A stretch of DNA of 64,000 nucleotides from contig NZ_QYUR01000002.1 of the NCBI RefSeq assembly GCF_003596405.1, forward strand, positions 2,868,501-2,932,500, given 5' to 3'. Origin of the DNA: Pseudomonas cavernicola. GTDB lineage: Bacteria > Pseudomonadota > Gammaproteobacteria > Pseudomonadales > Pseudomonadaceae. Below are positions 24,720 through 33,556 of this stretch, in pieces (within the stretch, counting starts at the first letter, position 1; each line of letters opens with the position of its first letter). The translations under genes were made by a program, and so were the position numbers. The notes under the pieces were generated by a model. It did no database searches and had not been told where the DNA came from. It saw only the letters and a program-made list of their open reading frames with translations.

Positions 24720-27700
24720 ATGTTCAGCAAACTCCTGATTGCCAACCGCGGCGCCATTGCCTGCCGCATCCTGCGTACCCTGCGCGCTCTTGAGGTCAAG
24801 GGCGTGGCCGTCTACTCCGAAGCCGACGCCGCCAGCCTGCATATCCAGCAGGCCGACGAAGCCTTCAGCCTCGGCGAAGGCGCGGCCGCCGGCACCTATC
24901 TTGCCGTCGAGAAAATTCTCGCCGTGGCGAAGCAATCCGGCGTCCAGGCCATCCACCCCGGTTACGGCTTCCTCTCGGAGAATGCCGCGTTCGCCGAAGC
25001 CTGCGAAGCCGCCGGTATCGCCTTCGTCGGCCCGACGCCGGAACAACTGCGGGTATTCGGCCTCAAGCACACCGCCCGCGCCCTGGCCAAACAGCACGGC
25101 GTAGCGATGCTGGAAGGCACCGAACTGTTGGCAGACCTCGCCACCGCGCTCAAGGCTGGCGAACAGGTCGGCTACCCGGTGATGCTGAAAAGCACCGCCG
25201 GCGGTGGCGGTATCGGGATGCGTGTATGCCGCTCCGCCGAGGAGCTGAGCGACGCCTTCGAAGTGGTGAAGCGCCTGGGGCAGAACAACTTCAGCGACTC
25301 CGGCGTATTTATCGAGAAGTACATCCAGCGCGCCCGTCATCTGGAAGTGCAGGTGTTCGGCGACGGTCACGGCGAAGTCCTGGCCCTCGGCGTGCGCGAC
25401 TGCTCGGTGCAGCGGCGCAACCAGAAAGTGCTGGAAGAAACCCCGGCGCCCAACCTGCCGGCCGGTATGGCCGAGGAGCTTTGCGCCGCTGCGATCAAGT
25501 TGGCCAAGGCCGTCAACTACCGCAGCGCCGGTACCGTCGAGTTCGTCTACGACAGCGTGGCGAGCCAATTTTACTTTCTCGAAGTGAACACCCGCCTGCA
25601 GGTCGAGCACGGCGTGACCGAGCAGGTCTGGGGCGTCGACTTGGTCGGCTGGATGATCCAGCTCGCCGCTGGAAATCTGCCGCCACTGAGCGAACTGGCG
25701 CAAGGCGTGAAGCCCCATGGCCATGCGATTCAAGCGCGCCTGTATGCCGAAGATCCGGGCCGCGATTTCCAGCCGAGCCCTGGCCTGTTGACCGCGGTGA
25801 ACTTCCCCGCGGCCGATGGCAAGGCCCTGCGCATCGACACCTGGGTTGAAGCCGGCTGCGAAATCCCGCCCTACTTCGACCCGATGATCGCCAAGCTCAT
25901 CGCCTGGGCGCCAACTCGCGATGAAGCCAGCGCCGGGCTGCACAGAGCCCTTGGCGACAGCCTGCTGTATGGCGTGGAGACCAACCGCGATTATCTGCGG
26001 CAAATCCTCCAGGACGCCCCCTTCGCCAGCGGCAATCCCTGGACGCGCTGCCTGGAAGAGCTGGTCTACCAGGCCGACACTTTTGAAGTGCTCAGCGCCG
26101 GCACCCAAACCACCGTGCAGGACTTCCCCGGCCGCCTCGGTTATTGGGCAGTCGGCGTGCCACCCTCCGGGCCGATGGACGACCGTGCCCTGCGCCTGGG
26201 CAATCGCCTGCTGGGTAACGCCGAAGGTGCCGCAGCGCTGGAAATCACCATGAACGGCCCCACCCTGCGCTTCAATACCGACGCGGTGGTGGCAGTGACC
26301 GGTGCAGAGATTCCACTGACGCTGGACGGCCATGCGCAGCCGCTAAACACCACGCTATTCATTCCGGCTGGCAGCACCCTGAGCCTCGGCACCCTCGCAG
26401 GTCCTGGCGCCCGCTCTTATCTGTGCCTGCGCGGCGGCCTGCAGGTGCCGGAGTACCTGGGCAGCAAAAGCACCTTCACCCTTGGTCAGTTCGGCGGCCA
26501 CGGCGGCCGAGCCCTGCGCGCCGGTGATGTGCTGCACATCGACAAACTGAGCGATGCCGAAGCCGGTGCCAGCCTGCCGCCTGCCCTGCACAGCGACTTG
26601 CCGGCCGTGCGTAGCATCCGCGTGATCTACGGTCCCCATGGCGCACCGGAATACTTCACCCCGGCCTACATCGCGACCTTCTTCGCCACCCAATGGGAAG
26701 TGCATTTCAACTCCAGCCGCACCGGCGTACGCCTGATCGGCCCAAAACCCGAGTGGGTGCGCGAGAGCGGCGGCGAAGCCGGCTTGCACCCCTCCAACAT
26801 CCACGACAACCCCTACGCCATCGGCGCCGTCGACTTCACTGGCGATATGCCGGTGATTCTCGGCCCGGACGGCCCGAGCCTGGGCGGCTTCGTCTGCCCG
26901 GTGACGATCATCGAGGCGGATCTCTGGCAGCTTGGGCAACTCAAGGCCGGGGATAAGGTGCGGTTTCTGCCGGTGGATATCACCACGGCGCGGGAGCTGG
27001 CGAAGGCGAGAAAACAGGAATGCACGACTCTCTCCCCTCTCCCGCTTGCGGGAGAGGGGAGCAGTAGGAACCTGACCTCCCCCATCGTGCTCGACATCGG
27101 CGCGGACGGCACCCGGCTGGTCGCACGGTTATCCGGCGACACCCACCTGCTGGTGGAAATCGGTGCGCCGGAGCTGGATCTGGTACTGCGTTTCCGTGGC
27201 CATGCGCTGATGCAGGCACTGGAAAGCAAAGCTCTGCTTGGGGTGATCGACCTGACCCCCGGCATCCGTTCCCTGCAAGTGCATTACCAGCCGGAAACCC
27301 TGGCGCTGGCCGACCTGCTCGGCATCATTGCCGGCGAATGGGATGCCGTTTGCGCCGCACAGGGCCTGCAGGTGCCGTCGCGCATCGTCCACCTGCCGCT
27401 GTCCTGGGACGATCCGGCCTGCCAGTTGGCGATCGAGAAATACATGACTACCGTGCGCAAAGACGCGCCCTGGTGTCCGAGCAACCTGGAGTTCATCCGC
27501 CGCATCAACGACCTGCCGAACCTTGAAGAGGTCTACCGCACCGTGTTCGAAGCCAGCTATCTGGTGATGGGCCTCGGCGACGTTTACCTCGGTGCGCCGG
27601 TCGCCACGCCGCTGGACCCACGGCATCGGCTGGTCACCACCAAATACAACCCGGCGCGCACCTGGACGGCGGAGAATTCGGTGGGCATCGGCGGCGCCTA

Positions 27701-28325
27701 TATGTGCGTATACGGTATGGAAGGCCCCGGCGGTTACCAGTTCGTCGGCCGCACCCTGCAGATGTGGAACCGCTACCGCGAAGTCGCGGCCTTCGACGGC
27801 AAACCCTGGCTGCTGCGCTTCTTCGATCAGATCCGCTTCTACCCCGTGGGGGCCGAGGAGTTGCTGCAGATCCGCCGCGACTTCCCACTCGGTCGCTACG
27901 ACCTGAAGATCGAGCAAAGCGAGCTGAAGCTAGCCGACTATCAAGCGTTCCTGGCCAAGGAAGCCGAGAGCATCGGCGCCTTCCGCAGCCAGCAGCAGGC
28001 GGCCTTCAATGCCGAGCGAGAACGCTGGAGCGCCAGCGGTCAGGCACATTTCGACAGCGAGGAAGCGGCTCCTGACCTAGGCGATGACGCCCCGCTCGCC
28101 CTCGGCCACCACTCGATTGAAAGCCATATCGCCGGCAACCTCTGGCAGGTGCAGGTCGAGGCCGGCAGTGCGGTGAAAGCCGGTGACGTGTTGGTGATTC
28201 TCGAGTCGATGAAGATGGAAATCCCGCTGACCGCACCGCGTGACGGGGTGGTGAAAGAAGTCCGTGTACAACCGGGCTCGCCGGTGCGCGCCGGACAGAG
28301 GGTCGTCGTACTCGCAGAAGCCTAA
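24720..28325 (+). CDS. uca: Urea carboxylase, biotin-dependent
   Basis: A 1201-residue enzyme that carboxylates urea to allophanate with ATP and bicarbonate. Domains in order: biotin carboxylase (about 1-450, ATP-grasp loop KSTAGGGGIGM, NTRLQVEHGVTE), carboxyltransferase halves CT-A/B (AHS2, from TVQDFPGRLGYW) and CT-C/D (AHS1, about 785-1010), and a C-terminal biotinyl domain with the biotin Lys1165 in ESMKME. An in-frame insertion at residues 767-786 between the two carboxyltransferase halves comes from a REP-like palindrome; it sits in a linker, so the enzyme is probably still active. Allophanate hydrolase follows 136 bp downstream. With UAAP1/2 nearby, guanidine carboxylation is an alternative activity. 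Confidence 0.93.
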   Translation: MFSKLLIANRGAIACRILRTLRALEVKGVAVYSEADAASLHIQQADEAFSLGEGAAAGTYLAVEKILAVAKQSGVQAIHPGYGFLSENAAFAEACEAAGIAFVGPTPEQLRVFGLKHTARALAKQHGVAMLEGTELLADLATALKAGEQVGYPVMLKSTAGGGGIGMRVCRSAEELSDAFEVVKRLGQNNFSDSGVFIEKYIQRARHLEVQVFGDGHGEVLALGVRDCSVQRRNQKVLEETPAPNLPAGMAEELCAAAIKLAKAVNYRSAGTVEFVYDSVASQFYFLEVNTRLQVEHGVTEQVWGVDLVGWMIQLAAGNLPPLSELAQGVKPHGHAIQARLYAEDPGRDFQPSPGLLTAVNFPAADGKALRIDTWVEAGCEIPPYFDPMIAKLIAWAPTRDEASAGLHRALGDSLLYGVETNRDYLRQILQDAPFASGNPWTRCLEELVYQADTFEVLSAGTQTTVQDFPGRLGYWAVGVPPSGPMDDRALRLGNRLLGNAEGAAALEITMNGPTLRFNTDAVVAVTGAEIPLTLDGHAQPLNTTLFIPAGSTLSLGTLAGPGARSYLCLRGGLQVPEYLGSKSTFTLGQFGGHGGRALRAGDVLHIDKLSDAEAGASLPPALHSDLPAVRSIRVIYGPHGAPEYFTPAYIATFFATQWEVHFNSSRTGVRLIGPKPEWVRESGGEAGLHPSNIHDNPYAIGAVDFTGDMPVILGPDGPSLGGFVCPVTIIEADLWQLGQLKAGDKVRFLPVDITTARELAKARKQECTTLSPLPLAGEGSSRNLTSPIVLDIGADGTRLVARLSGDTHLLVEIGAPELDLVLRFRGHALMQALESKALLGVIDLTPGIRSLQVHYQPETLALADLLGIIAGEWDAVCAAQGLQVPSRIVHLPLSWDDPACQLAIEKYMTTVRKDAPWCPSNLEFIRRINDLPNLEEVYRTVFEASYLVMGLGDVYLGAPVATPLDPRHRLVTTKYNPARTWTAENSVGIGGAYMCVYGMEGPGGYQFVGRTLQMWNRYREVAAFDGKPWLLRFFDQIRFYPVGAEELLQIRRDFPLGRYDLKIEQSELKLADYQAFLAKEAESIGAFRSQQQAAFNAERERWSASGQAHFDSEEAAPDLGDDAPLALGHHSIESHIAGNLWQVQVEAGSAVKAGDVLVILESMKMEIPLTAPRDGVVKEVRVQPGSPVRAGQRVVVLAEA
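27032..27061. repeat. Perfect 30-bp palindrome inside uca, REP-like
   Basis: CTCCCCTCTCCCGC-TT-GCGGGAGAGGGGAG is fully self-complementary: a 14-bp stem with a 2-nt loop. It encodes SPLPLAGEG in frame, a peptide typical of translated Pseudomonas REP DNA. The same element type occurs between genes at 28343 and 9977. Confidence 0.88.
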
Positions 28326-28342
28326 GTCCCCCACACCCGCTG

Positions 28343-28435
28343 CTCCCCTCGCCCGTTTACGGGAGAGGGGCTGGGGGAGAGGGTTCTCGCCACACATCCC
28401 TCTCCCTAACCCTCTCCCTGAAGGGAGAGGGAATA
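28343..28435. repeat. REP-like CTCTCCC array between uca and atzF
   Basis: Two hairpins in a row: CCCCTCGCCCGTTTACGGGAG(AGGGG) and CCCTCTCCCTGAAGGGAGAG(GG), separated by further CTCTCCCTAACC words. This array fills most of the 136-bp gap before the allophanate hydrolase gene. Confidence 0.8.
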
Positions 28436-28461
28436 GTTGAATCCCGAGAAGGAATACCGCC

Positions 28462-30270
28462 ATGACCAACGATTTCGACCTGCGCCTCGACGCCCTGCGT
28501 GCCGCCTACAAAGACGCCAGCACTACCCCGCGCCAACTGATCCTGGCCCTGCGCGACAAAGCCGCCGCACTGAACCCGGACTACCACCTGTTTATCCACC
28601 TGCTAAGCCGTGAAGAGCTGGAGCCTTACCTGGCCGCGCTGGACGGCAACGCGCCGGACAGCCTGCCGTTGTTCGGCATCCCCTTCGCCATCAAGGACAA
28701 CATCGACCTGGCCGGCATCCCAACCACCGCTGCCTGCCCAGCCTTCGCCTACCTCCCCGAGCGCTCGGCGACTGTGGTCGAACAATTGATCGCCCTGGGC
28801 GCCGTGCCGCTGGGCAAGACCAACCTCGATCAATTCGCCACTGGCCTGAATGGCACCCGCTCGCCTTACGGCGAATGCCCGAACAGCGTGCTGCCGGAGT
28901 TTCCCTCCGGCGGCTCCAGCGCTGGCTCCTCGTTGGCCGTGGCGTTGGGCGTAAGCAGTTTTGCCTTGGGCACCGACACCGCCGGCTCCGGCCGCGTGCC
29001 GGCGGCGCTGAACAATCTGGTCGGCCTCAAGGCGACCAAGGGCTTGCTCTCCACCGCCGGCGTAGTGCCGGCCTGCCGCACGCTGGACTGTGTGACCTAT
29101 TTCACCGCCACCGCCCGCGAAGCCAGCCAACTGCTGGCGCTGACCGCCAAGCTCGACCCGCGTGACGAGTACAGCCGCGTCAACCCATTGTGGAACGATG
29201 CCAGCGCCTTCGGCAGCCCGCGCCCATTCCGCTTCGGCGTCCCGCGTGCCGAGGATCTGCAATTCTTCGGCTGCACAGAAGGCCCCGCGCTCTTCGAACA
29301 AGCCCAGCAGACCCTCAAGGACTTCGGCGGCGAAGCGGTGGAGGTCGACTTCTCGCCCTTCCTCGAAGCCGCCCGGCTGCTCTACGAAGGGCCGTGGGTT
29401 GCCGAACGTTACAGCGTCGCCGGCGAGCTGCTGGAGCAGGCCCCCGAGGCCGTGCTACCGGTGATTCGCGCCGTGCTGGCCAAGGCACCGGCCGTCACCG
29501 GCGTGCAAACCTTCCGCGCCCAGTACCGCCTGCAAGCACTGAAAGCCGTTTGCGACAAAGCCCTGCGAGGGCTCGATTGCCTGCTGACGCCGACCATCGG
29601 CCGGCCGGCGACACTGGACGAGTTGCACGCCGAGCCGGTGCTGCGTAACTCCGAACTGGGTTACTACAGCAACTTCATGAACCTGCTGGACTACGCCGCC
29701 GTCGCAGTGCCGAGTGGCTTCATGCGCAACGGCCTGCCCTGGGGCGTGACCTTGTTCAGCCGCGCCTTCACCGATCAATACCTGCTCAGCCTGGCCGACG
29801 CCCTCCAGCGCCAGCGCGACTTGCCGCTACCGGGCGAGCGCAAGTTGGAGCTGTCTGCGCCAACCAGCACTGCGCGCAACGACCTGGCTCGCATCGTGGT
29901 CTGCGGCGCGCACCTGGACGGTCTTCCGCTGAACTGGCAGCTCACGCAGCGCGGCGGTCGCCTCGTCGAGGCCACCCGCAGCTCGCCGGACTACCAACTG
30001 CATGCGCTGGCCGGCGGGCCGCCGCTGCGCCCGGGCATGCTGCGCGTCGCCGAAGGCGGCGCGGCCATCGACGTGGAAGTCTGGGAACTGCCGAGCAGCG
30101 AGCTGGGTTCCTTCCTCACCGGCATCCCCGCTCCGCTTGGTCTGGGTAAGGTGCAGCTCGAGGATGGCCGTTGGGAAAGCGGCTTTATCTGCGAGCCTTA
30201 TGGCCTGCAAGGCGCCACCGATATCAGCCATTTCGGCGGTTGGCGCGCCTATCTAACCAGCAGGGGTTAA
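28462..30270 (+). CDS. atzF: Allophanate hydrolase
   Basis: A 602-residue amidase-signature enzyme that splits allophanate into ammonia and CO2, completing ATP-dependent urea breakdown. The Ser-cisSer-Lys triad is visible as Lys78 (PFAIKDNIDLAG), Ser152 (PSGGSSAGSS) and Ser176 (GTDTAGSGR), with the same spacings as AtzF. The C-terminal 130 residues (from about 470, ARIVVCGAHLDGLPLNWQLT) form the allophanate-hydrolase C-terminal domain. AGAAGG precedes the ATG. It is the last gene of the urea operon; a MITE-like element follows immediately. Confidence 0.94.
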   Translation: MTNDFDLRLDALRAAYKDASTTPRQLILALRDKAAALNPDYHLFIHLLSREELEPYLAALDGNAPDSLPLFGIPFAIKDNIDLAGIPTTAACPAFAYLPERSATVVEQLIALGAVPLGKTNLDQFATGLNGTRSPYGECPNSVLPEFPSGGSSAGSSLAVALGVSSFALGTDTAGSGRVPAALNNLVGLKATKGLLSTAGVVPACRTLDCVTYFTATAREASQLLALTAKLDPRDEYSRVNPLWNDASAFGSPRPFRFGVPRAEDLQFFGCTEGPALFEQAQQTLKDFGGEAVEVDFSPFLEAARLLYEGPWVAERYSVAGELLEQAPEAVLPVIRAVLAKAPAVTGVQTFRAQYRLQALKAVCDKALRGLDCLLTPTIGRPATLDELHAEPVLRNSELGYYSNFMNLLDYAAVAVPSGFMRNGLPWGVTLFSRAFTDQYLLSLADALQRQRDLPLPGERKLELSAPTSTARNDLARIVVCGAHLDGLPLNWQLTQRGGRLVEATRSSPDYQLHALAGGPPLRPGMLRVAEGGAAIDVEVWELPSSELGSFLTGIPAPLGLGKVQLEDGRWESGFICEPYGLQGATDISHFGGWRAYLTSRG

Positions 30271-30617
30271 TAGCTAGTGGCCTGTGTGGCTAGTTCCATT
30301 AGTCAATTTCGGCGCCTGAAGCCCCGATACTGCGTTGCCGCTCCTCGCCATAGCCCAGCTATGACTCGTCACGGCGCCTTGTCTCAGGACTCCAGGCATC
30401 CGAACTTGAGTTAACCAACTAGCCGTACAGGCCACTAGAACCCACGCCTCAGCGCAGTGGCAATAACCACCTCACGCCGCAGCCCGGAGGTAATCCGGGC
30501 TGCGGCCAGGCAGCTCGGTCAGCCCCCTCGGCAACCGCTCGGCGCAGCCACTTGCATCGAGCCGCCGAGCGCTGCACCCTGAGCGCCCTTGCCGCCGCCA
30601 CCCGCCACCCCATCGGT
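30271..30617. other. Gap after atzF: MITE-like element plus leader of the CWC gene
   Basis: The first half of this 347-bp gap is the element at 30274-30438. The rest contains a hairpin (GCAGCCCGGAGGTAATCCGGGCTGC, 30479-30503) that could terminate the urea operon. About 110 bp that look non-coding follow, up to the ATG at 30618. Confidence 0.65.
30274..30438. mobile_element. MITE-like 165-bp element with 22-bp terminal inverted repeats
   Basis: The left end CTAGTGGCCTGTGTGGCTAGTT (20 of 22 matching) and the right end 30417-30438 are inverted copies. The interior carries GGCGCCTGAAGCCCCGATAC and the inverse-like ATCCGAACTTGAGTTAACC. There is no ORF inside, so it could only move using a transposase supplied elsewhere. 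No clear target duplication is visible. The interior resembles an intergenic repeat I have seen in other Pseudomonas genomes, but I cannot name it. Confidence 0.6.
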
Positions 30618-30842
30618 ATGACCATCACCCTCGATCCATCCCGTTGCCCGCTCTGCGGTCTGTCCAACACCTGTACCCATGCCGACCCGGCAACGGCGAG
30701 TCAGCCGTGCTGGTGTTTTTCGCTGGCAGTCGAACCGCTGGCACTGCAACGCATCCCGTCAGCCTTGCTGAACCGTGCCTGTCTCTGCCCACGCTGCGCG
30801 CAAAACCTGCCGGCGGCAGCGGCCGGTTCACGGCCAAACTGA
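30618..30842 (+). CDS. Cysteine-rich CWC-family small protein
   Basis: A 74-residue protein with the CWC pattern: CPLCGLSNTC near the N terminus, PCWCF in the middle and CLCPRCAQN near the end, eight cysteines in all that could bind zinc or a cluster. The ATG at 30618 (MTITLDPSRC) is the only start that leaves the first knuckle near the N terminus. Its TGA overlaps the ATG of the pseudouridine synthase gene (TGATG), so the two are translationally coupled. Such CWC genes commonly precede rsuA-type genes in Pseudomonas. Function unknown. Confidence 0.82.
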   Translation: MTITLDPSRCPLCGLSNTCTHADPATASQPCWCFSLAVEPLALQRIPSALLNRACLCPRCAQNLPAAAAGSRPN

Positions 30843-31534
30843 TGCGCCTCGACCGTTTCCTCAGCAACCTGCCCCGGCTCAACCGTCAAGACGCGCGCCT
30901 ACGGCTGGCCGCTGGGCACGTGCAGGTGGATGGCGTCACGGTGACCGATGGCCGCTTCGAGGTTCGCCAGTTCAACCGCGTGGAACTGCAGGGCGAGGTG
31001 CTGCAAATCGGCAAACCCGCTCGCTACTTCATGCTGCACAAACCCGTGGGCTACGTCAGCGCCACCGAGCATCCCGCTCACCCGACGGTGCTCGACCTGC
31101 TGGATGAGCCGGACAAGCACGAGCTGCACCTCGGCGGTCGCCTCGACCTGAACACCACCGGCCTGCTGCTGATCACCAATGATGGTCAATGGTCACGGCG
31201 CATTACCTTACCCAAGGTCAAACTGCCGAAGGTCTATTACGTCGAGACGGAACAACCGATCACGTCCGAGTACGCAGAGGTGTTCGCTCGCGGTCTGTAT
31301 TTCCAGTACGAAGACCTCACCACCCTGCCCGCCGAACTGCAGATCCTCGATACCCGTGCCGCCCGCCTGACGCTTTTTGAAGGCCGCTACCATCAGGTCA
31401 AGCGCATGTTCGGTCATTTCCAGAACAAAGTAGTGCGACTGCATCGCGAGAGCATGGGGCCGCTGCGACTCGATCAGAGTCTGGCGCCAGGCGCATACCG
31501 CGCACTCTTAGGCGCGGAGCTTGCTCTGCTCTGA
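30842..31534 (+). CDS. rsuA: 16S rRNA pseudouridine-516 synthase (RsuA family)
   Basis: A 230-residue protein. The N-terminal S4-like RNA-binding domain (MRLDRFLSNLPRLNRQDARL) is followed by the synthase domain with catalytic Asp in GRLDLNTTGLLLITNDG and the closing GRYHQVKRMFGHF motif. Known role: conversion of U516 of 16S rRNA to pseudouridine. RluB/RluE/RluF share this architecture; the short length and low basic content favour RsuA. It overlaps the CWC gene upstream. Confidence 0.87.
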   Translation: MRLDRFLSNLPRLNRQDARLRLAAGHVQVDGVTVTDGRFEVRQFNRVELQGEVLQIGKPARYFMLHKPVGYVSATEHPAHPTVLDLLDEPDKHELHLGGRLDLNTTGLLLITNDGQWSRRITLPKVKLPKVYYVETEQPITSEYAEVFARGLYFQYEDLTTLPAELQILDTRAARLTLFEGRYHQVKRMFGHFQNKVVRLHRESMGPLRLDQSLAPGAYRALLGAELALL

Positions 31535-31643
31535 GGTCATCCGAGCCAGCCGCCCCCACACCGCGCCCTTGAGCGCTCACGCGTTTGCTGCCCGCGAACC
31601 GCGACGTTAAGCTGCAACCGCTCCCCGCCGAGGAACGTGCTGA

Positions 31644-32687
31644 ATGAAGACCCTGCTTGTCGCGCTGCTCCTGATCATCGCTCCGACCCTGACCAGCGCC
31701 ACGCCGATCAAGGCACCGACACCTGCCGCACTCAAGGCCCAACTCGAAACGCTCAAGCCCGGCCAGTTCCTCTGGGACCCGCAAGTCTCACCGCAGGGAC
31801 CGGTCACCGTAGTGGTCAGCCTCACCGAGCAGCGCGCCTACATCTATCGCAATGGCATCGTCATCGGCGTGAGCACGGTGAGTACCGGCCGCAAGGGTCG
31901 AGAAACCCCCACCGGAGTCTTCACTGTTCTGCAAAAGAGCGTTGAGCATAAATCCACTCTCTATAACAGCGCGCCGATGCCCTACATGCAGCGCCTGACC
32001 TGGGATGGCGTCGCCCTGCATGCCGGCAGCCTGCCGGGCTACCCCACCTCGCATGGCTGCGTGCATCTACCCCTGGCCTTCGCCAAGAAGCTCTACGAGA
32101 TCACCGGTTTCAGCTCCACCACGGTGATCATTTCCGATGCCCATAGCGCGCCCGTCGAGGTCTATCATCCCGGTGTGCTGGCGCCCATGGTTGCGAATGG
32201 CAAGCCGCAAGCCACACCGATCAGTGCCGGCGAGATGTTCTGGAACGATCCGGAGAGCGGCCAAGGGCCACTTTCCGTGCTGATCAGCCGCGCCGATCGG
32301 CGCGCCTATGCCTATCGCAACGGCCAGTTGGTCGGCACAACTGCGCTGCAGTCCCTCGACAAGCCGGGGCAGACCGGCATGGCGGTGTTCTCGCTACTGC
32401 AAAAACCGACGCCGGCCCAACTCACGTCCTCGGCACCGCTACACTGGTCAGCGGTGCAACTGAGCAACCCGGAGCATGGCCTGACGCCCACCGAGCAACT
32501 GGGCAAGATCAGCCTGGCCCCGGAGTTCGTTCAACATCTGCGCCAGGCGATGGATGTCGGCACGACCCTGGTGATCACCGATTGGCCCTCCACGCGGGAG
32601 ACCCGCAGCGCGGCCAATTTCACCGTAATCAGCACCGATGAACATGCGCCACAGCAAGAGCCGATCAAAAAACAACCGGCAGACTGA
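31644..32687 (+). CDS. L,D-transpeptidase (YkuD) with a second, degenerate copy of the domain
   Basis: A 347-residue exported protein with signal peptide MKTLLVALLLIIAPTLTSA. The first half is a YkuD domain: VTVVVSLTEQRAYIYRNGIV, STGRKGRETPTGVFTV, His126 and the active site TSHGCVH (Cys139). Family role: cross-linking of peptidoglycan or attachment of lipoprotein to it. The second half (from about 205) repeats the start of the same fold (LSVLISRADRRAYAYRNGQ, KPGQTGMAVFSLLQK) but has no SHGC equivalent. It is therefore an internal duplication whose second copy cannot catalyse. It precedes another L,D-transpeptidase-like gene by 68 bp. Confidence 0.85.
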   Translation: MKTLLVALLLIIAPTLTSATPIKAPTPAALKAQLETLKPGQFLWDPQVSPQGPVTVVVSLTEQRAYIYRNGIVIGVSTVSTGRKGRETPTGVFTVLQKSVEHKSTLYNSAPMPYMQRLTWDGVALHAGSLPGYPTSHGCVHLPLAFAKKLYEITGFSSTTVIISDAHSAPVEVYHPGVLAPMVANGKPQATPISAGEMFWNDPESGQGPLSVLISRADRRAYAYRNGQLVGTTALQSLDKPGQTGMAVFSLLQKPTPAQLTSSAPLHWSAVQLSNPEHGLTPTEQLGKISLAPEFVQHLRQAMDVGTTLVITDWPSTRETRSAANFTVISTDEHAPQQEPIKKQPAD

Positions 32688-32755
32688 ACAAAAATCACGC
32701 ACAATGCCGGCTTTTTGCAGAATACCCACAGAAGCCCCATGGGGAATTCACACTC

Positions 32756-33484
32756 ATGTCGATCTTTTGCAAGATAGCCGCAACCCTAAGGCTCGGTGTT
32801 GCCGGCGCCAGCCTGTTCGCGGTCTATGCCTGGCAAAGCGCTGCTGCAGCCAGCCTACCCAGCGCCAAGGAACTGCAACACCTGGCGCCGACGGCCGACC
32901 TCTCGGCCCTGCAACTGGCGCTGACCGCCTATCAGTGCGCAAGCAGCAGCCAGGACGACCCCGATGAATTGCTGACAGTGATTGATTATTCAAAACCGTC
33001 ACGGGACAAGCGCCTCTGGGTCTTTGACCTGAAAGCGAAAACGCTGCTGTTCGAGGAATGGGTCGCCCACGGCAAGAACAGCGGCGCCGATCTCGCCACC
33101 TCGTTCTCCAATGTGCCAAACAGCTACCAGTCCTCCATCGGCCTGTACCGCACCGGTCAGACCTACAGCGGCAAGCATGGCCGCTCGCTACGCCTGCAAG
33201 GGCTGGAGCCGGGCTTCAACGACAACAGCGAATCGCGCGCCATCGTCATGCACGCCGCCGCCTATGCCGACCCCAAAGTCGTCCCCGGCCTCGGTCGTCT
33301 GGGCCGCAGCCAGGGCTGCCCTGCGGTGCGACCGGCGATTGCCGGCCCGTTGATCAATACCCTGCAACGCGGCAGCTATGTGTTCGCCTACTACCCGCAA
33401 CAGAACTGGCTGAAAAGCTCGCGCTTCCTCGCCGCGCAAAGCTGCCCACAGGTCAGCGAAACGCTGGCCAGCCTGCAGAAGTGA
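32756..33484 (+). CDS. Murein L,D-transpeptidase-like protein (YkuD_2 type)
   Basis: A 242-residue exported protein, leader up to about AASA-type Ala run (28-33). The C-terminal domain has VAHGKNSG, SSIGLYRTGQTYSGKHG, RAIVMHAAAYADP (His166) and GRSQGCPAVR (Cys188), the pattern of the YkuD_2 group in which S-x-GCPA replaces SHGC-x-R. Probable role: peptidoglycan modification or hydrolysis in the periplasm. It is a different family branch from the upstream L,D-transpeptidase, so the pair did not arise by recent duplication. Confidence 0.86.
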   Translation: MSIFCKIAATLRLGVAGASLFAVYAWQSAAAASLPSAKELQHLAPTADLSALQLALTAYQCASSSQDDPDELLTVIDYSKPSRDKRLWVFDLKAKTLLFEEWVAHGKNSGADLATSFSNVPNSYQSSIGLYRTGQTYSGKHGRSLRLQGLEPGFNDNSESRAIVMHAAAYADPKVVPGLGRLGRSQGCPAVRPAIAGPLINTLQRGSYVFAYYPQQNWLKSSRFLAAQSCPQVSETLASLQK

Positions 33485-33556
33485 TGAGTTAGCAGGCGGT
33501 TGAACAAGATAACGAGCGACGACTAGGGCCGCACCCGTTCCCTTTTCAACGACCTG

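Noticed and set aside
24612..26333. Long minus-strand ORF opposite urea carboxylase
   Set aside because: It is a shadow of a well-conserved biotin carboxylase coding strand.
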